Below are positions 11,160 to 21,040 of a stretch of DNA of 64,000 bases, piece by piece. Origin of the DNA: Scolanthus callimorphus. Lineage: Eukaryota > Cnidaria > Anthozoa > Actiniaria > Edwardsiidae. The first letter of the stretch is position 1; each line of letters begins with the position of its first letter. The translations under genes were made by a program, and so were the position numbers. The notes under the pieces were generated by a model. The model had not been told where the DNA came from. It did not search any database and saw nothing but the letters and a program-made list of their open reading frames with translations. The DNA is taken from NCBI GenBank assembly GCA_033964015.1, contig CM066916.1, positions 16,408,501 through 16,472,500 of the forward strand, read 5' to 3'.

Positions 11160-11992
11160 TAAATTTGCAGAGTGATCGAAAACTTCAAGTAGCTTTCAGT
11201 TGCAAAATTATCGCAAAATGTGAAACATCTCATGTCTGTAAACAGTTAGTCGTAAGAAATTATCAAAGGCGCGTTTGATAAGCGCTTTATGTGTAAAGAC
11301 CGAAAAGAAATCTTTACTGTAAATTTGCAGAGTGATCGAGACCTTCAAGCAGCTTTCAGTCGCAAATCATCTCATGACTGAAAACAGTTTCGCGTATGCA
11401 TAGCGATTTTGAAGCAGTGAACTTTCAGAGTTTATTCTTGGAAGCTTGGGCATTTAGACAACTGCCTCGCACAGAGCACATCGGCCAATATTTACAAAGA
11501 CGATTCAATAAGGATTTGCTTTTAAGTTTGTAGCTCTTCACGCGCGATGACCTGATACTTATACCTAGTATTGTCAAATTAAATTCACGTTGAATAATTC
11601 AATGAACACAGCATCGCTGACCCACTCCCTCGCCTTTCCACCACGAAAATATATTGGACAAACGAAATACATACCTCGTACTTTCCTTCACTTCGATTTC
11701 TTAGGTATTTTCCTTAGGCTGCAAATGTCAAAAGCAAAACCTCTAACAAAAAACAAACAAGTGCAATATAAAACACATAAACGTCATCATTCAACACAAA
11801 AAGTATGGAAGTGTTTATTGCTACTCCTGAAAGAGCGACCTCAACAATACAAAATGCTTTCAATGGTCTTCAATTCGTTCAATAACAAGTCCCGATCAAG
11901 ATACTACGAGTAAAGCAACAGTTTCTAAACAAGACTAAACAATTTCCTAGAATAACAGAATGGTTCTTGGAACTTTTTCTTCAAGTGTCCGG

Positions 11993-12134
11993 CTCAACAG
12001 TTTTAGTAATCATAATAACCATATTGCACGTATGGGGCTTGGAGTCTGAAAGTCAGCACTAGCTCAACAGTTTTAGTAATAATAATAACCATATTGTGAA
12101 CCGTATGGGCTTGGAGTCTGAAAGTCAACACTAC
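11993..12134. repeat. 71-bp tandem duplication
   Basis: Two adjacent copies contain TCAACAGTTTTAGTAAT, ATAATAACCATATTG and CTTGGAGTCTGAAAGTCA. They lie at the 3' end of the accessory ORF and supply its last, probably meaningless, codons. Confidence 0.85.
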
Positions 12135-13084
12135 CTGGTGGCGCGGGGAAAACAGGCGACGGCAGTCCTTGTTGTGGTTGCGCTTGTGTTGACAGCTGAG
12201 GGGAGAAGACTTTGCTTCGCCTATATGCTTCGATAATGCCTGGGAATTTCCAGTCAGAATCTTCATTAGGTGGACCTTGTTGGACAAAGCCCTCTGCAGC
12301 GTTTGCAAGTCCTTGTCAAGTTCCACGCGATCTATGTATTTTGGGAGATTCTGTCTTTTCAACCGCGGCCTCATCAGACTGAAGAAACTAGAATGAGCTC
12401 GTTGTCGGGAAGCTAGAAAGACATCGTTGTCGCTTTTTGCCTTAGCGTACTTCCCCTCCAAAACTTTTATATCTTTCTGGATTTTGCAACTCCGGGTGCT
12501 TTGCAGGATATTTACAAACGCTAACATCCACATGGGTTCCCGCGACATCTTGATTTGTTATGCCCAGCCACATGGCACACCGTACATACTTTTGCGCGGC
12601 GTCCATTTGCGTCCCCGAACTCCTCCATTGCCCTTCGCTTGTCGGCTAGTTGCTGTTTATCACTTTCTAGTTGCACACCCAGAACTTGTAGATTCTCCGT
12701 ATGTTCTATTGCTCTACGATCGAGTGAGCTAAGCGGAGTTGAACTCTGCGTGGTTCCCTCTCCGGATTGGGAGACCGGCGGTGTCCAATCTAACTTTCGT
12801 GGTTGTAGCGCAGGTTTATCGGTACTATTTCGCTCATTATCTATTCTCGGCCGCTTGATTTTCTCCAGTTCTTCTTCTAGAACTCGTCTCTCAGCTAACA
12901 AGAGTTTGTCAGGGGATGGAAAGAACGTGTCGAGATCTTCCGGTTTCATATACTTGAGAGACCTCTTAGAACGAAATCCTCTACTTTCAAAAAATGGAGA
13001 TAGACGTTCCAATTTCATCCCAGGACTCAAAGAGCGCAACCAGTCATGGATTTCACTGGAAGAACTCCCTTCAAAGCCCGCCAT
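12003..13084 (-). pseudogene. Transposon accessory ORF: SAM-like domain, coiled coil, CCHC zinc knuckle (frameshifted)
   Basis: The best start is the ATG at 13084 (context AAACATGG), 105 bp past the transposase stop; upstream codons lack an ATG. Residues about 8-75 resemble a SAM domain (IHDWLRSL, ESRGFRSKRSLKYM, PEDLDTFF), followed by a charged, coiled-coil-prone stretch. Near the end of the first frame is a perfect C-X2-C-X4-H-X4-C knuckle (CTVCHVAGHNKSRC). The frame stops at about 12523, but coding-like sequence goes on in the other two frames: CKYPAKHPEL, then a helical region with FFSLMRPRLKRQNLPKYIDR down to about 12250. This copy therefore appears to carry two frameshifts. Function is unknown; RNA or DNA binding by the knuckle and self-association by the SAM-like part are inferences. 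Confidence 0.65.
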
Positions 13085-13189
13085 GTTTGCAGGATGGCTT
13101 CTAGGGGCTTTCTGAAATGTTCCCACGCTCGAGGCGTGTAGCACAAAAGGAGTGTCAATCACTTTTCCTGGGAGGGTTAGAACGAGCTG

Positions 13190-14332
13190 TCAATCAATAT
13201 AACCGCAATGCCTAAAATATGCCAAGGAGTTGGCCTCGCTGATTTCACCAACGCCCTCCGCGATTGCTATCTCAGTCTCGTGTATCGTGAGTTGTGTATT
13301 GCGTCTAAGGTAGCATTTTACCTGGTGAAAACAAAATTCACATGTATTCAAATGGGGAGAGTACGCAGACTGAAATAGTAGTCTAACCCCATGCTCCTGG
13401 AGAATATCACGCAACAAAGGCTCAGCGAAGTGCCCATGGTGAAAACCACAATTATCCATTATTACGACGTCTCCGAATTCTAAAAGCGTTGTTCCATCTG
13501 GCCTGTCGATTTCAAGGGCTTCGTCAAAAAAATTGAGCATTTCCAACCCATTGGAAGGTCCGGGTAATATTGAAAAATAGTCCACACCCCTGGCCGAGTG
13601 CAGTAAATTGAGCGTACAGTTGGCATTCGACGCATAGCGTTGCATTTCCACGGCCGGCTCGCCTCTGTATGAACTACCATAGAGACGATTTCCTGATGTC
13701 ACAATCACACTAGATTCATCAAAGAAATGCATTTTTGTGAAGTCTATTAGCGCAACCTCAGAAAGGTAAAAATTTGTGTAATCAATATTCGCCTGCGTCA
13801 TAGCTTCTGTCGGAACCTGCGATATTTTTTTCTTGCTCATGAAGCAATCCTGACGAAGGCTTGTTTTTATCGCAGACTCAGATGGTAAGTTACCGGGTGG
13901 GCAGACACCATCTAGCAATAACCGATGCTTCAGTTCACTGATATACGTGCTTGGTTTACACAACTTTTCCGATTCAATATACTCCACGACTTCGTCTGTC
14001 ATCTTCACCCGCTCTGTGCCCCTTCTCGGTTTTGGAAGAGAAGTATTGAGTAGTTCGTATTGCTGGACGATCTTATTCACGTAGCCAATACTCGTACGGG
14101 CCGTATTTGAGATTTCTCGCTGGGACATCCCTTGATGGTGCAAGTCCAAAACTCTTTCCCGGTACATTTGAGGTAGCAGTCGCCCGTCATCATAAATTCC
14201 ATTCCGCTGATTGATTCTAAGATTACAGTCGCCTGAAACAAGTGATTTTGGAATTTGGACATCAACGAATGAAATCGTATTTGGAAGAAAAGAATAAAAC
14301 TTACCAGCAATATTTGCGGGAGCATATGCCAT
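13190..14332 (-). CDS. DDE transposase with Pax-like paired DNA-binding region (356 aa)
   Basis: I start at the ATG at 14332 and remove a 72-nt intron (14233-14304, GTAAGT..TTTCAG), giving an uninterrupted 356-residue protein, a normal length for Tc1/mariner transposases. Residues about 21-138 form a two-part helix-turn-helix region resembling the Pax paired domain: GRLLPQMYRERVLDLHHQG, REISNTARTSIGYVNKI, ELKHRLLLDGVC and LPSESAIKTSLR fall in the same order as in Pax proteins. The catalytic triad is D181 (FFDES), D269 (VIMDN) and E308 (HLNTCE), with 38 residues between the second D and E. It would cut and paste the surrounding element by binding its inverted repeats. No disabling mutation is visible, so the copy may be active. 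Confidence 0.87.
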   Translation of the reverse strand: MAYAPANIAGKFYSFLPNTISFVDVQIPKSLVSGDCNLRINQRNGIYDDGRLLPQMYRERVLDLHHQGMSQREISNTARTSIGYVNKIVQQYELLNTSLPKPRRGTERVKMTDEVVEYIESEKLCKPSTYISELKHRLLLDGVCPPGNLPSESAIKTSLRQDCFMSKKKISQVPTEAMTQANIDYTNFYLSEVALIDFTKMHFFDESSVIVTSGNRLYGSSYRGEPAVEMQRYASNANCTLNLLHSARGVDYFSILPGPSNGLEMLNFFDEALEIDRPDGTTLLEFGDVVIMDNCGFHHGHFAEPLLRDILQEHGVRLLFQSAYSPHLNTCEFCFHQVKCYLRRNTQLTIHETEIAIAEGVGEISEANSLAYFRHCGYID

Positions 14333-15179
14333 TACTCTGAAAATCAAACTTTGTCTCAAACAGCTTTTGGCGGGATAATCACCTCTGCGTGCAATGAATC
14401 GAGAACAAGACGTAAAAATCAAGTCAAACACGAACTCAAAGCCAGATGACAAATATGCGGACTGCTGCAACCGGGCGAAAGAGTTACGATGACCTCTGAA
14501 GAGAGCGATAACTGGTATTCAAGCCGAATTTCAATAAAATGGTGTGCCGCGAACTCGCGGAAAACAGTTACGAGCTCGACTGACTCGACTATATCCCAGC
14601 CGGCCAATTTCCGGCGGCTGGTTTGACATGTAATTGACAGCGGCCACGTGCCGCAACACAGCAAAGGTTCGTACTTGAAACCTGTTTCGCATATTTTTGC
14701 AACTGAAATTTTGAAACAAATCTATAGACTAAACCAATATCTTATGCTACCGGAAAACGCGAATAGTATATTCTCCACTTACTTGATTCTTATTTGATTA
14801 TTGTCTTCGCGAAAGGAGGGGCTGTTAGCAGTCGATTTTATTATAGCTGAAAGCTCTCGGCAATTGGAGCCGTTCATTTATTTACAGGCAATATTTTCTT
14901 GAGGATTAGAGCATTTTGTTTAGTGGACCGTTGTTTATTCACTTCACATTTTCAATGTTTTGCTATGAAGTCTGGTCGCTCACAATAAAAACGTGTTTAT
15001 TACTACAATATCAAACTTCCGAGCTACAAACCGTCAAACCCTGTAAATTTACTTCTTTTACATACGAAAATGTACTGAAGTTGTCGATTACGCTACGAAT
15101 GTATAGATGTTAGTTCGTTCTTTAACTCAAAACTCGAAACTATCAAGAATGCAGTTGATAATTTAGTCCTACTTTAGAG

Positions 15180-15651
15180 CCCGGGTGGGGGGGGGGGGGA
15201 CTCCCATATTTTTTTGACCGGGGATGATCGTCGGAAATTTTCAGTATCACCCGTAAAAGATACCAACATGGCGGGCCATAGCGTGGCTCAAAAAAATTAT
15301 TACCCTAAAAGATACCCTAAAAGATGAGGTCTTATGTGCCAAGTAGGCGCGAAGGACACACGTAACAGGGAAAAATACCCATGAAGACATTTCCGTGTTT
15401 GTTTCTAATTCATCGTCTTCTCATCGAATAATCTCTCTTTCTTACACGGTTTTTAGAAGCACCATCATGAGAAAAAGCAATTTGGACACAGTTTCGGCCC
15501 TAAAAGATACCAATCTGCCTAAAATTTATTGAAGATCAAGATCACCCCTAAAAGAGACCAAACCAACGTGATTTTAACCCCTAAAAGATACGACGATCAT
15601 CCCCGGTCAAAAAATATGGGAGTCCCCCCCCCCCCCCCCCCCCCCCCCGGG
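15180..15651. mobile_element. hAT-like palindromic MITE with 8-bp target duplication
   Basis: The ends are CCCGGGTGGGG and CCCCGGG, followed inward by matching arms (GACTCCCATATTTTTTTGAC and inverse). The 8-bp CTTTAGAG occurs at 15172-15179 and 15652-15659. Long G and C runs sit at the two ends. A partial copy is at 4053-4112. Confidence 0.82.
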
Positions 15652-15659
15652 CTTTAGAG

Positions 15660-16440
15660 TTAGACTTTTGTGCGCGATGTAACGTGAAATATGTGTGCAT
15701 TGACAAATCAAAAGACCGCGCGTGATGCTATAAACTCGAAAGCAAATCCTTACAAACGTCTTTACAAATATTTGGACAATTTGCTCTATGCTACCTAACG
15801 GCAGTTCACGGCTGCTTGTAAATCGCTAATTTACATTAGTTACATACGCGAAACTGTTTACAGACACGTTATTCACAATTTGCGATGATTTTGCAGCTGA
15901 AAGTTACTTGAAGTTTCTCGATCAGGTCAAAAGGCCGCACTATGATTGAAGTCTCAAGTCTCAAAATAATACATGAAGCCGTCTTAGCAATGCATTTACC
16001 GATTTGTTGTGTAACTGTTATAGAGAAAAATCCTGAAATTCGAGAAGAAAGAATGAATTTACGAAGACGCTGGGAAACACTTGTGCGCGAACGATATGAT
16101 TTCCAGATGTTGTTTTGATTGAGTCCCGGCGCTTTGAAAACAGGCGTAAACTGTCTAATTCATGTTTTGTCCTTTCAATGCGAAGACTGTTGAGTCCTGC
16201 ATTTCGAAGTATTCTTGTACAGAACACAATATTTCAGCTCTTTCGCGGACACAAATCAGAAGAACAAATGCCTGAAAAATGTCTAAAAAATGTCTGAAAA
16301 ATGTCAAAATTATGTCGAGCCGACAAACTCAAGTCGCTTGTGATTGGCCGCCCCCAAAAGAATGCAGAAAGAATGCAGAAAGAATGCAGAAAAAACATCT
16401 GAAAAAGACCGGACCGTTCACGGTTCGAGTGCCCTCACTG
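15660..16440 (-). repeat. Right terminal inverted repeat (~0.78 kb)
   Basis: The inverse of 9251-9763 plus about 11172-11580. It is the uninterrupted version and serves as the empty-site reference: where the left arm is invaded, this arm reads straight through from CTTTTGACCTG into ATCGAGAAACTTCAAG. Confidence 0.85.
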
Positions 16441-17929
16441 TAATAAGGAGGAAACGTGCGTTATAAATATTGAAATCAACAACTTGATTAAATAACGGTA
16501 GTTCTTTTTAAGTTCAGTCCATGAACTCCTAAGATGACTCGTTAAGATATCTAGACTTTTTAGGTATCAAACCTACGGCTACTTTGAATCAGAGAAAATC
16601 CGATACTTTTACTAAAATGTAAACTTGTAGGTTATTTTCCGCCAAAAAATTTTCAACTGAAGGTAATTTACAGAGAAAAACAAAGAAAAAAAGAAGAAGA
16701 AGGAGAAAAAGAAACAAAACTCCACGGCCGCGAGTAAGTTCTGAACCCGGGGTACTTGCAGACCGTCTAGCGCCTTGGGCAACTGCGCCATCGAGCCTCA
16801 TCTAAAATGTGGTTGATTAAAATGCTACATATACAAAAATCCGTATAGAATGCGCGAGCAGGATGTGCAGTAACATTAGTAGGCATCGTCCTTAAATAAC
16901 GGCAGTTCTTTTAGTTCAGTCCCTGAACTCTCCTTCGCGGCTCCGTTCTTTTGGCAATTCTTTTGACAGCCACTCCCTAATGGTGCTGAGTCTACATACG
17001 TTGATGATGTCATGGGATACGCGCGCCTTTGTGATGGTTGCGCGCACCTTTTCAGGCACTAAACTGGTACTAACTATACAGTAGTAAGAAATCCTTAGGG
17101 AATAGGTCAAAAAATCCGTACTTTTTTGGTACCCAATTTCCTCTCAGAGCTTAATTTTAGGAGCAAGTATCTCCTTAAATAAAACAGATATTGAAAAGGT
17201 GAATGCTCCAACGCTTTCCTCGTAGCGAGGAGTCCATATGTGCAATAAAAACAGGTACCCCTAGATCATGCTCTGAAAAAAAGGGGGCCTGAAAAGGGGG
17301 TATTGGTACCTAAGGGGGTGTAGATCCTGGTTACCCACCACCTCCCGTGAAAATATTGGGTACCAGTCGAGTATAAGTGTTTTGACCTCTTCCCTTACCT
17401 TGCCATTATATTTCATAAGCGTGCCTACTACTTCTCCTAGCTGTTTTGCCACATCTTAGCAAAGTTAAAAAAAAAAGCAATGAGTATAAAGAACTATAGT
17501 CCAGTCCCTGAACTCTCCTAAGCGGCTCCGTTGTTGCCTGTGGTCGCCGAAAGGAGAGTCCAGAAACCTTTGAAGGCGCGCGTATCCTATGACTGTCAAA
17601 ATAATTGCCATAAAACCTTAATCCAGTACATTCAACTGTTCGGTTATTGAAAAGTTTTCATCAGCTTGTGGGGTACTCAAAAATAAGTAAATTTTTGATG
17701 CTCTTCTATGTTCTTCTATGACAACTTGAAATGTGACGTTTTGCGCTCGAAGGTAACGGTTTTTTACAAAGTGCTCCTGTCGACAGGGAAGGGCTTAAAA
17801 TTAACCCTCGGTTGTACATATAATTTCCGATTTCCTGTTCCCTGCTAACCGAGGCCTCGTCTCACAGTGCCCAGTTATATATCATTTTAAAGCTAAAAGA
17901 TTGCTCTATCTTATGAAGTTGTTCAGTTT
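16441..17929. other. Intergenic, repeat fragments only
   Basis: No supported gene. A tRNA-like minus-strand segment at about 16733-16805 has an A-box-like TGGCGCAGTTG but a poor B box (GGTTCAGAACT), which suggests a decayed SINE head. Fragments of a MITE family with CAGTCCCTGAACTCTCC ends occur at about 16913 and 17502. Confidence 0.5.
16890..17600. repeat. Fragments of the MULE-like MITE family found at 47.3 kb
   Basis: CAGTCCCTGAACTCTCC followed by GCGGCTCCG appears at about 16916 and 17505. The second copy continues into CTGTGGTCGCCGAAAGGAGA as at 47.4 kb. GATACGCGCGCCTTTG near 17017 is roughly the inverse of the segment near 17575. Boundaries are not resolved. Confidence 0.45.
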
Positions 17930-18997
17930 AGGGACCGGTTATATTTATTTATCGCCTAGGGGGGAGGACTTTAGGCAATACACGGTCAAAATGAAGTGAT
18001 CCCCCCTCTATAGGAACTATGGTTTACGTCACCCCCCCCCCCCCCCCCCCCATTTTTAGTGGAAGGTTTTGGCTGTTCTCCTGTGTACGAACCTGAAACA
18101 ACTCACAAGCTACGTCACTGCTGCTTCCTAGTAGAACGAATCATGATGAAATGATCGCATTCTTCTTCGCCCAGATTTTAACAAACGCATTTCATCAAGC
18201 CTCAGAGAATCGAAAAGGTTGTAACATTTCATTTTTTGGAGAGTAAACAAAGGCTGTAAATTCTTTATGCGCGCAAAGCGCGCCTAAAAAAATTCTTATT
18301 AGTCATGTGCGTAAAACGCGGCCCGATGATTAAATTTCTATGCTCGTCAAACTCACGCTGACCTAAGGTGCCAGTTCTTTCAAACATAGTAGCGACTGCC
18401 CACCGTACAAGGCTTTTAAGTGGGGGCAAGAGTGGATTAACAAGAGTTAGAATCTTTCGTTTGTCCGTATTTGTATTTTTAGATTTGAATTTCGCGTGCG
18501 AAATTATTCGAATGCTCAGGTTCGAATGCTCGTATACCCAATACACAACAAATAGAGAATATCCTACCTTATCTTTGCGACTTCAAAGGTTTTTCGATTG
18601 ATCTGCGATTTAATTTTAGGCTGGATCTCACAACTGTTTGCATGGCGAGAAAGTGGGAACCCTGTGGATGACGAATTTTCGCGGGAATCCTAGTTCTTCA
18701 AATAGACACTTTTCTGACTGTGATTCGGGCGTACATAGTAAATATGGAAACTCTTGGTAATCCACTCTTGGTGGGGGATAATTTTTGGGAGTTATTGGCT
18801 TCCTTGCGCGTGTTCTCTAAAACTGTATTGTCTTCTTCGCGCGTTGAAATTTTTTAATGCACATGATATAGAACTTGCTGGAATCACTCCTTAGGAAATT
18901 TCAGGGCATCAGGTTTCGAGAGATCCCCCCTTTCGCTTACCCAAAAATGAAGTGATCCCCCCAAAAAATCCCTCAGAGCCCCCCAGACCGGTCCCTT
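17930..18997. mobile_element. Non-autonomous DNA element with GGGACCGGT ends
   Basis: TTAGGGACCGGTTA at the left mirrors ACCGGTCCCTTA at the right, and ATGAAGTGATCCCCCC blocks occur next to both ends. The 1.07-kb interior has no convincing ORF. It contains a long C run (about 18030-18050). Confidence 0.6.
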
Positions 18998-20840
18998 AGC
19001 AGGGAATTATTCCTGCTGATATTGTAAGAAAATGTTTCTTTGAGATTGAAATAACATTACAGAAATGTAATCATAATCCCAATACAAATGCACTATTAAC
19101 TTTTAATATGCTTGCTTGTAATCTATAGTAACACACAGCCCTCATACAGCCCAGTATGTGATTTTAATATAAACCATTATCATTATTACGGACTGCGGAG
19201 CGGGGGTTAGCCTCAACCCCCCTCCCTCCCCCTCACAAAGACATACACGCGTACTACTTCGAATTCAGTTCCGCCGTCAATAAAGCAGCTCAAGAGCCCC
19301 TTTGCATCCGCCACTGGTTCCTTTTTCTTTGGGCTACACTAAGTGGCACGATTTAGCCATGGTGATTTACGATCGAATTTTACCATATCAAGATAGTTCC
19401 CTTGAAAAAGTGTCGACTTTCTCCAACTTCCTTATAAGGAAATATCTTGGAATCCCAGTAAGTTTTTCACTATTTCTATTGGCCTAGAAAGCTTAAACCT
19501 CAACCAAAACTCAAATATACTTGAGGAAAGATGCTATGTGCATTTTCCGCTGTGTTGTTCACGGTGAAGAGCCTGGCAACAAGGCAGACAAGATACCACA
19601 GGAAGCCCGGTCAATCTCTAGAATGGCGACACTGCTATCTTGATATGCCCTACAAAGTTGCCTCGTACCCAGACCTTCCGTCATCGACCGTTACCAAGAT
19701 TCCTTGCGCACCCGTTATCCGGAGTTGTGTGGTTTCGCTGTGGATGACTTTCCCCTTCCAGTGCTTCCACTAAATAGACGCCTAGGGACGAGGTAATGGA
19801 ATTACCATGAGTAAGACGTCGAGAAGCTAAGATGAGATGTTCAATAATGGAAGCGATGGCTCGGCCTCACAATATACAGTGTTTGCGGAACTTTTCTCAG
19901 CCCGGTCTTTGTCTCATTTGCCTAGGTAACCTGGGAATGCGACCCACTAGACCCGTGTGAGTGTTCGCGAGATACTGGTAGTAAAGTCTATTTACAACTC
20001 AGGATGTGAAAGATAAAAGGAACAATTTTGCCAGTACTTTCTTTTGCAAAAATGTAACAATAGCTGCTCTCATTAGTAATCAGCCAAGGCATATTCGACA
20101 AATATTTACAAATATTCTGTATGGAAAACGCGGAAAAAATGGAACGAGAAGTACGCTAAACTAGAATGCGTGTATTAAATATTGATAAAATGCCCGTTAA
20201 ATATTGTTCATTCATTTGTCAATGTAATCCGAGGTCTACGTCCGGGCCGAAAAATTTCATGACAAGCGGAGGATGCGATATTTTCATTCAGCAATCAGCA
20301 AATTTACTTCTTAAAGAATGTTGCCTCTGTACTTGAGATAGTCAGGAATGTGTTTCAAAACAAGTTTCCCTTCATACGAGCTACATCGCAATATTTCTTA
20401 CATTTTATTCGTGGCTGGCGAAAATGACGATCGTTGATAAATACCACTTTTTTCTTCAGTGTAATAAACTGAACTGGCGTGACGATTCGATATTGTAGTT
20501 GTCAAGTTGTACCTCCTAACATTTGACGGCTCCATAGCAATTTGTTGAAGTAATCACGAATTCTGTAAATAGGCCATGGTCAGAGTGAGGCACGCATATT
20601 TGCGCAAAAATCTCTGCGCTCGGATAAGACACTTAGTGCAAGGCCTAAAACTCTGGCTTGGGTATGATCTGAGATTGACACAAAGCTTTTGCGTAACGAA
20701 CAACCTGTAATCTGTTTTGTAATTCTAAATGAAAGAAAACTCAAACAGATGCCCGTATAATTAAAATTTCAGTGAAAAACTGATATTTCTGAGCAGTGAA
20801 TACACAATAAACCCCAAGCACCGTTATTCAACGTTTGACC
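18998..20840. other. Intergenic region upstream of the myosin light chain gene
   Basis: Only short open frames with no recognisable domain and no paired splice sites were seen. No inverted-repeat element could be delimited. Confidence 0.4.
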
Positions 20841-20842
20841 AT

Positions 20843-20870
20843 ATAAAGGCATACGGGTCGTGACGTCACT
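20843..20870 (+). promoter_or_regulatory. Candidate promoter: TATAAAGG and palindromic CRE
   Basis: TATAAAGG (20843-20850) is followed by GTGACGTCAC (20860-20869), a perfect CRE/bZIP palindrome, 170-200 bp upstream of the light-chain ATG. CCATATAAAGG is one base longer than a true CArG box. The use of these sites is inferred from position. Confidence 0.4.
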
Positions 20871-21040
20871 GATAACGCTGTGTTTCTGTTTTAAGTACAA
20901 GGGTAATTATACTGGGCTGTACTATAGTGGGCTGGGCCTGAGATTGCAGTGAGCCTTTAACCGGGAACGGTCCTGCAAACTCCTCTTCTTAAGACCTTTC
21001 TGTTTCCGTTCACTAGTTATCACAGCAGAAAAAATCCGAA

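Larger units (their letters stand above)
9251..16440 (-). mobile_element. Complete 7.19-kb Tc1/mariner-type transposon with long TIRs
   Basis: The element begins CAGTGAGGGCACTCGAACC and ends with the exact inverse CGAGTGCCCTCACTG. It is flanked by TA on both sides (9249-9250 and 16441-16442), the hallmark of Tc1/mariner insertion. The outer 0.5 kb of the two inverted repeats is about 98% identical by eye, so the insertion is young. Both ORFs read on the minus strand: a transposase (13190-14332), then an accessory ORF (12003-13084, broken). Two later insertions interrupt it: a Helentron-like repeat in the left TIR (about 9880-11159) and a hAT-like MITE inside the right TIR (15180-15651). It lies immediately upstream of the beta-propeller-like gene. 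Confidence 0.88.

Noticed and set aside
12427..13115. Plus-strand open frames of 101 and 186 codons
   Set aside because: Antisense shadows of the SAM-like accessory ORF, which has the recognisable motifs.
16733..16805. Possible tRNA gene on the minus strand
   Set aside because: It has an A-box-like segment, but the B box and stems do not fit a tRNA; more likely a decayed SINE head.
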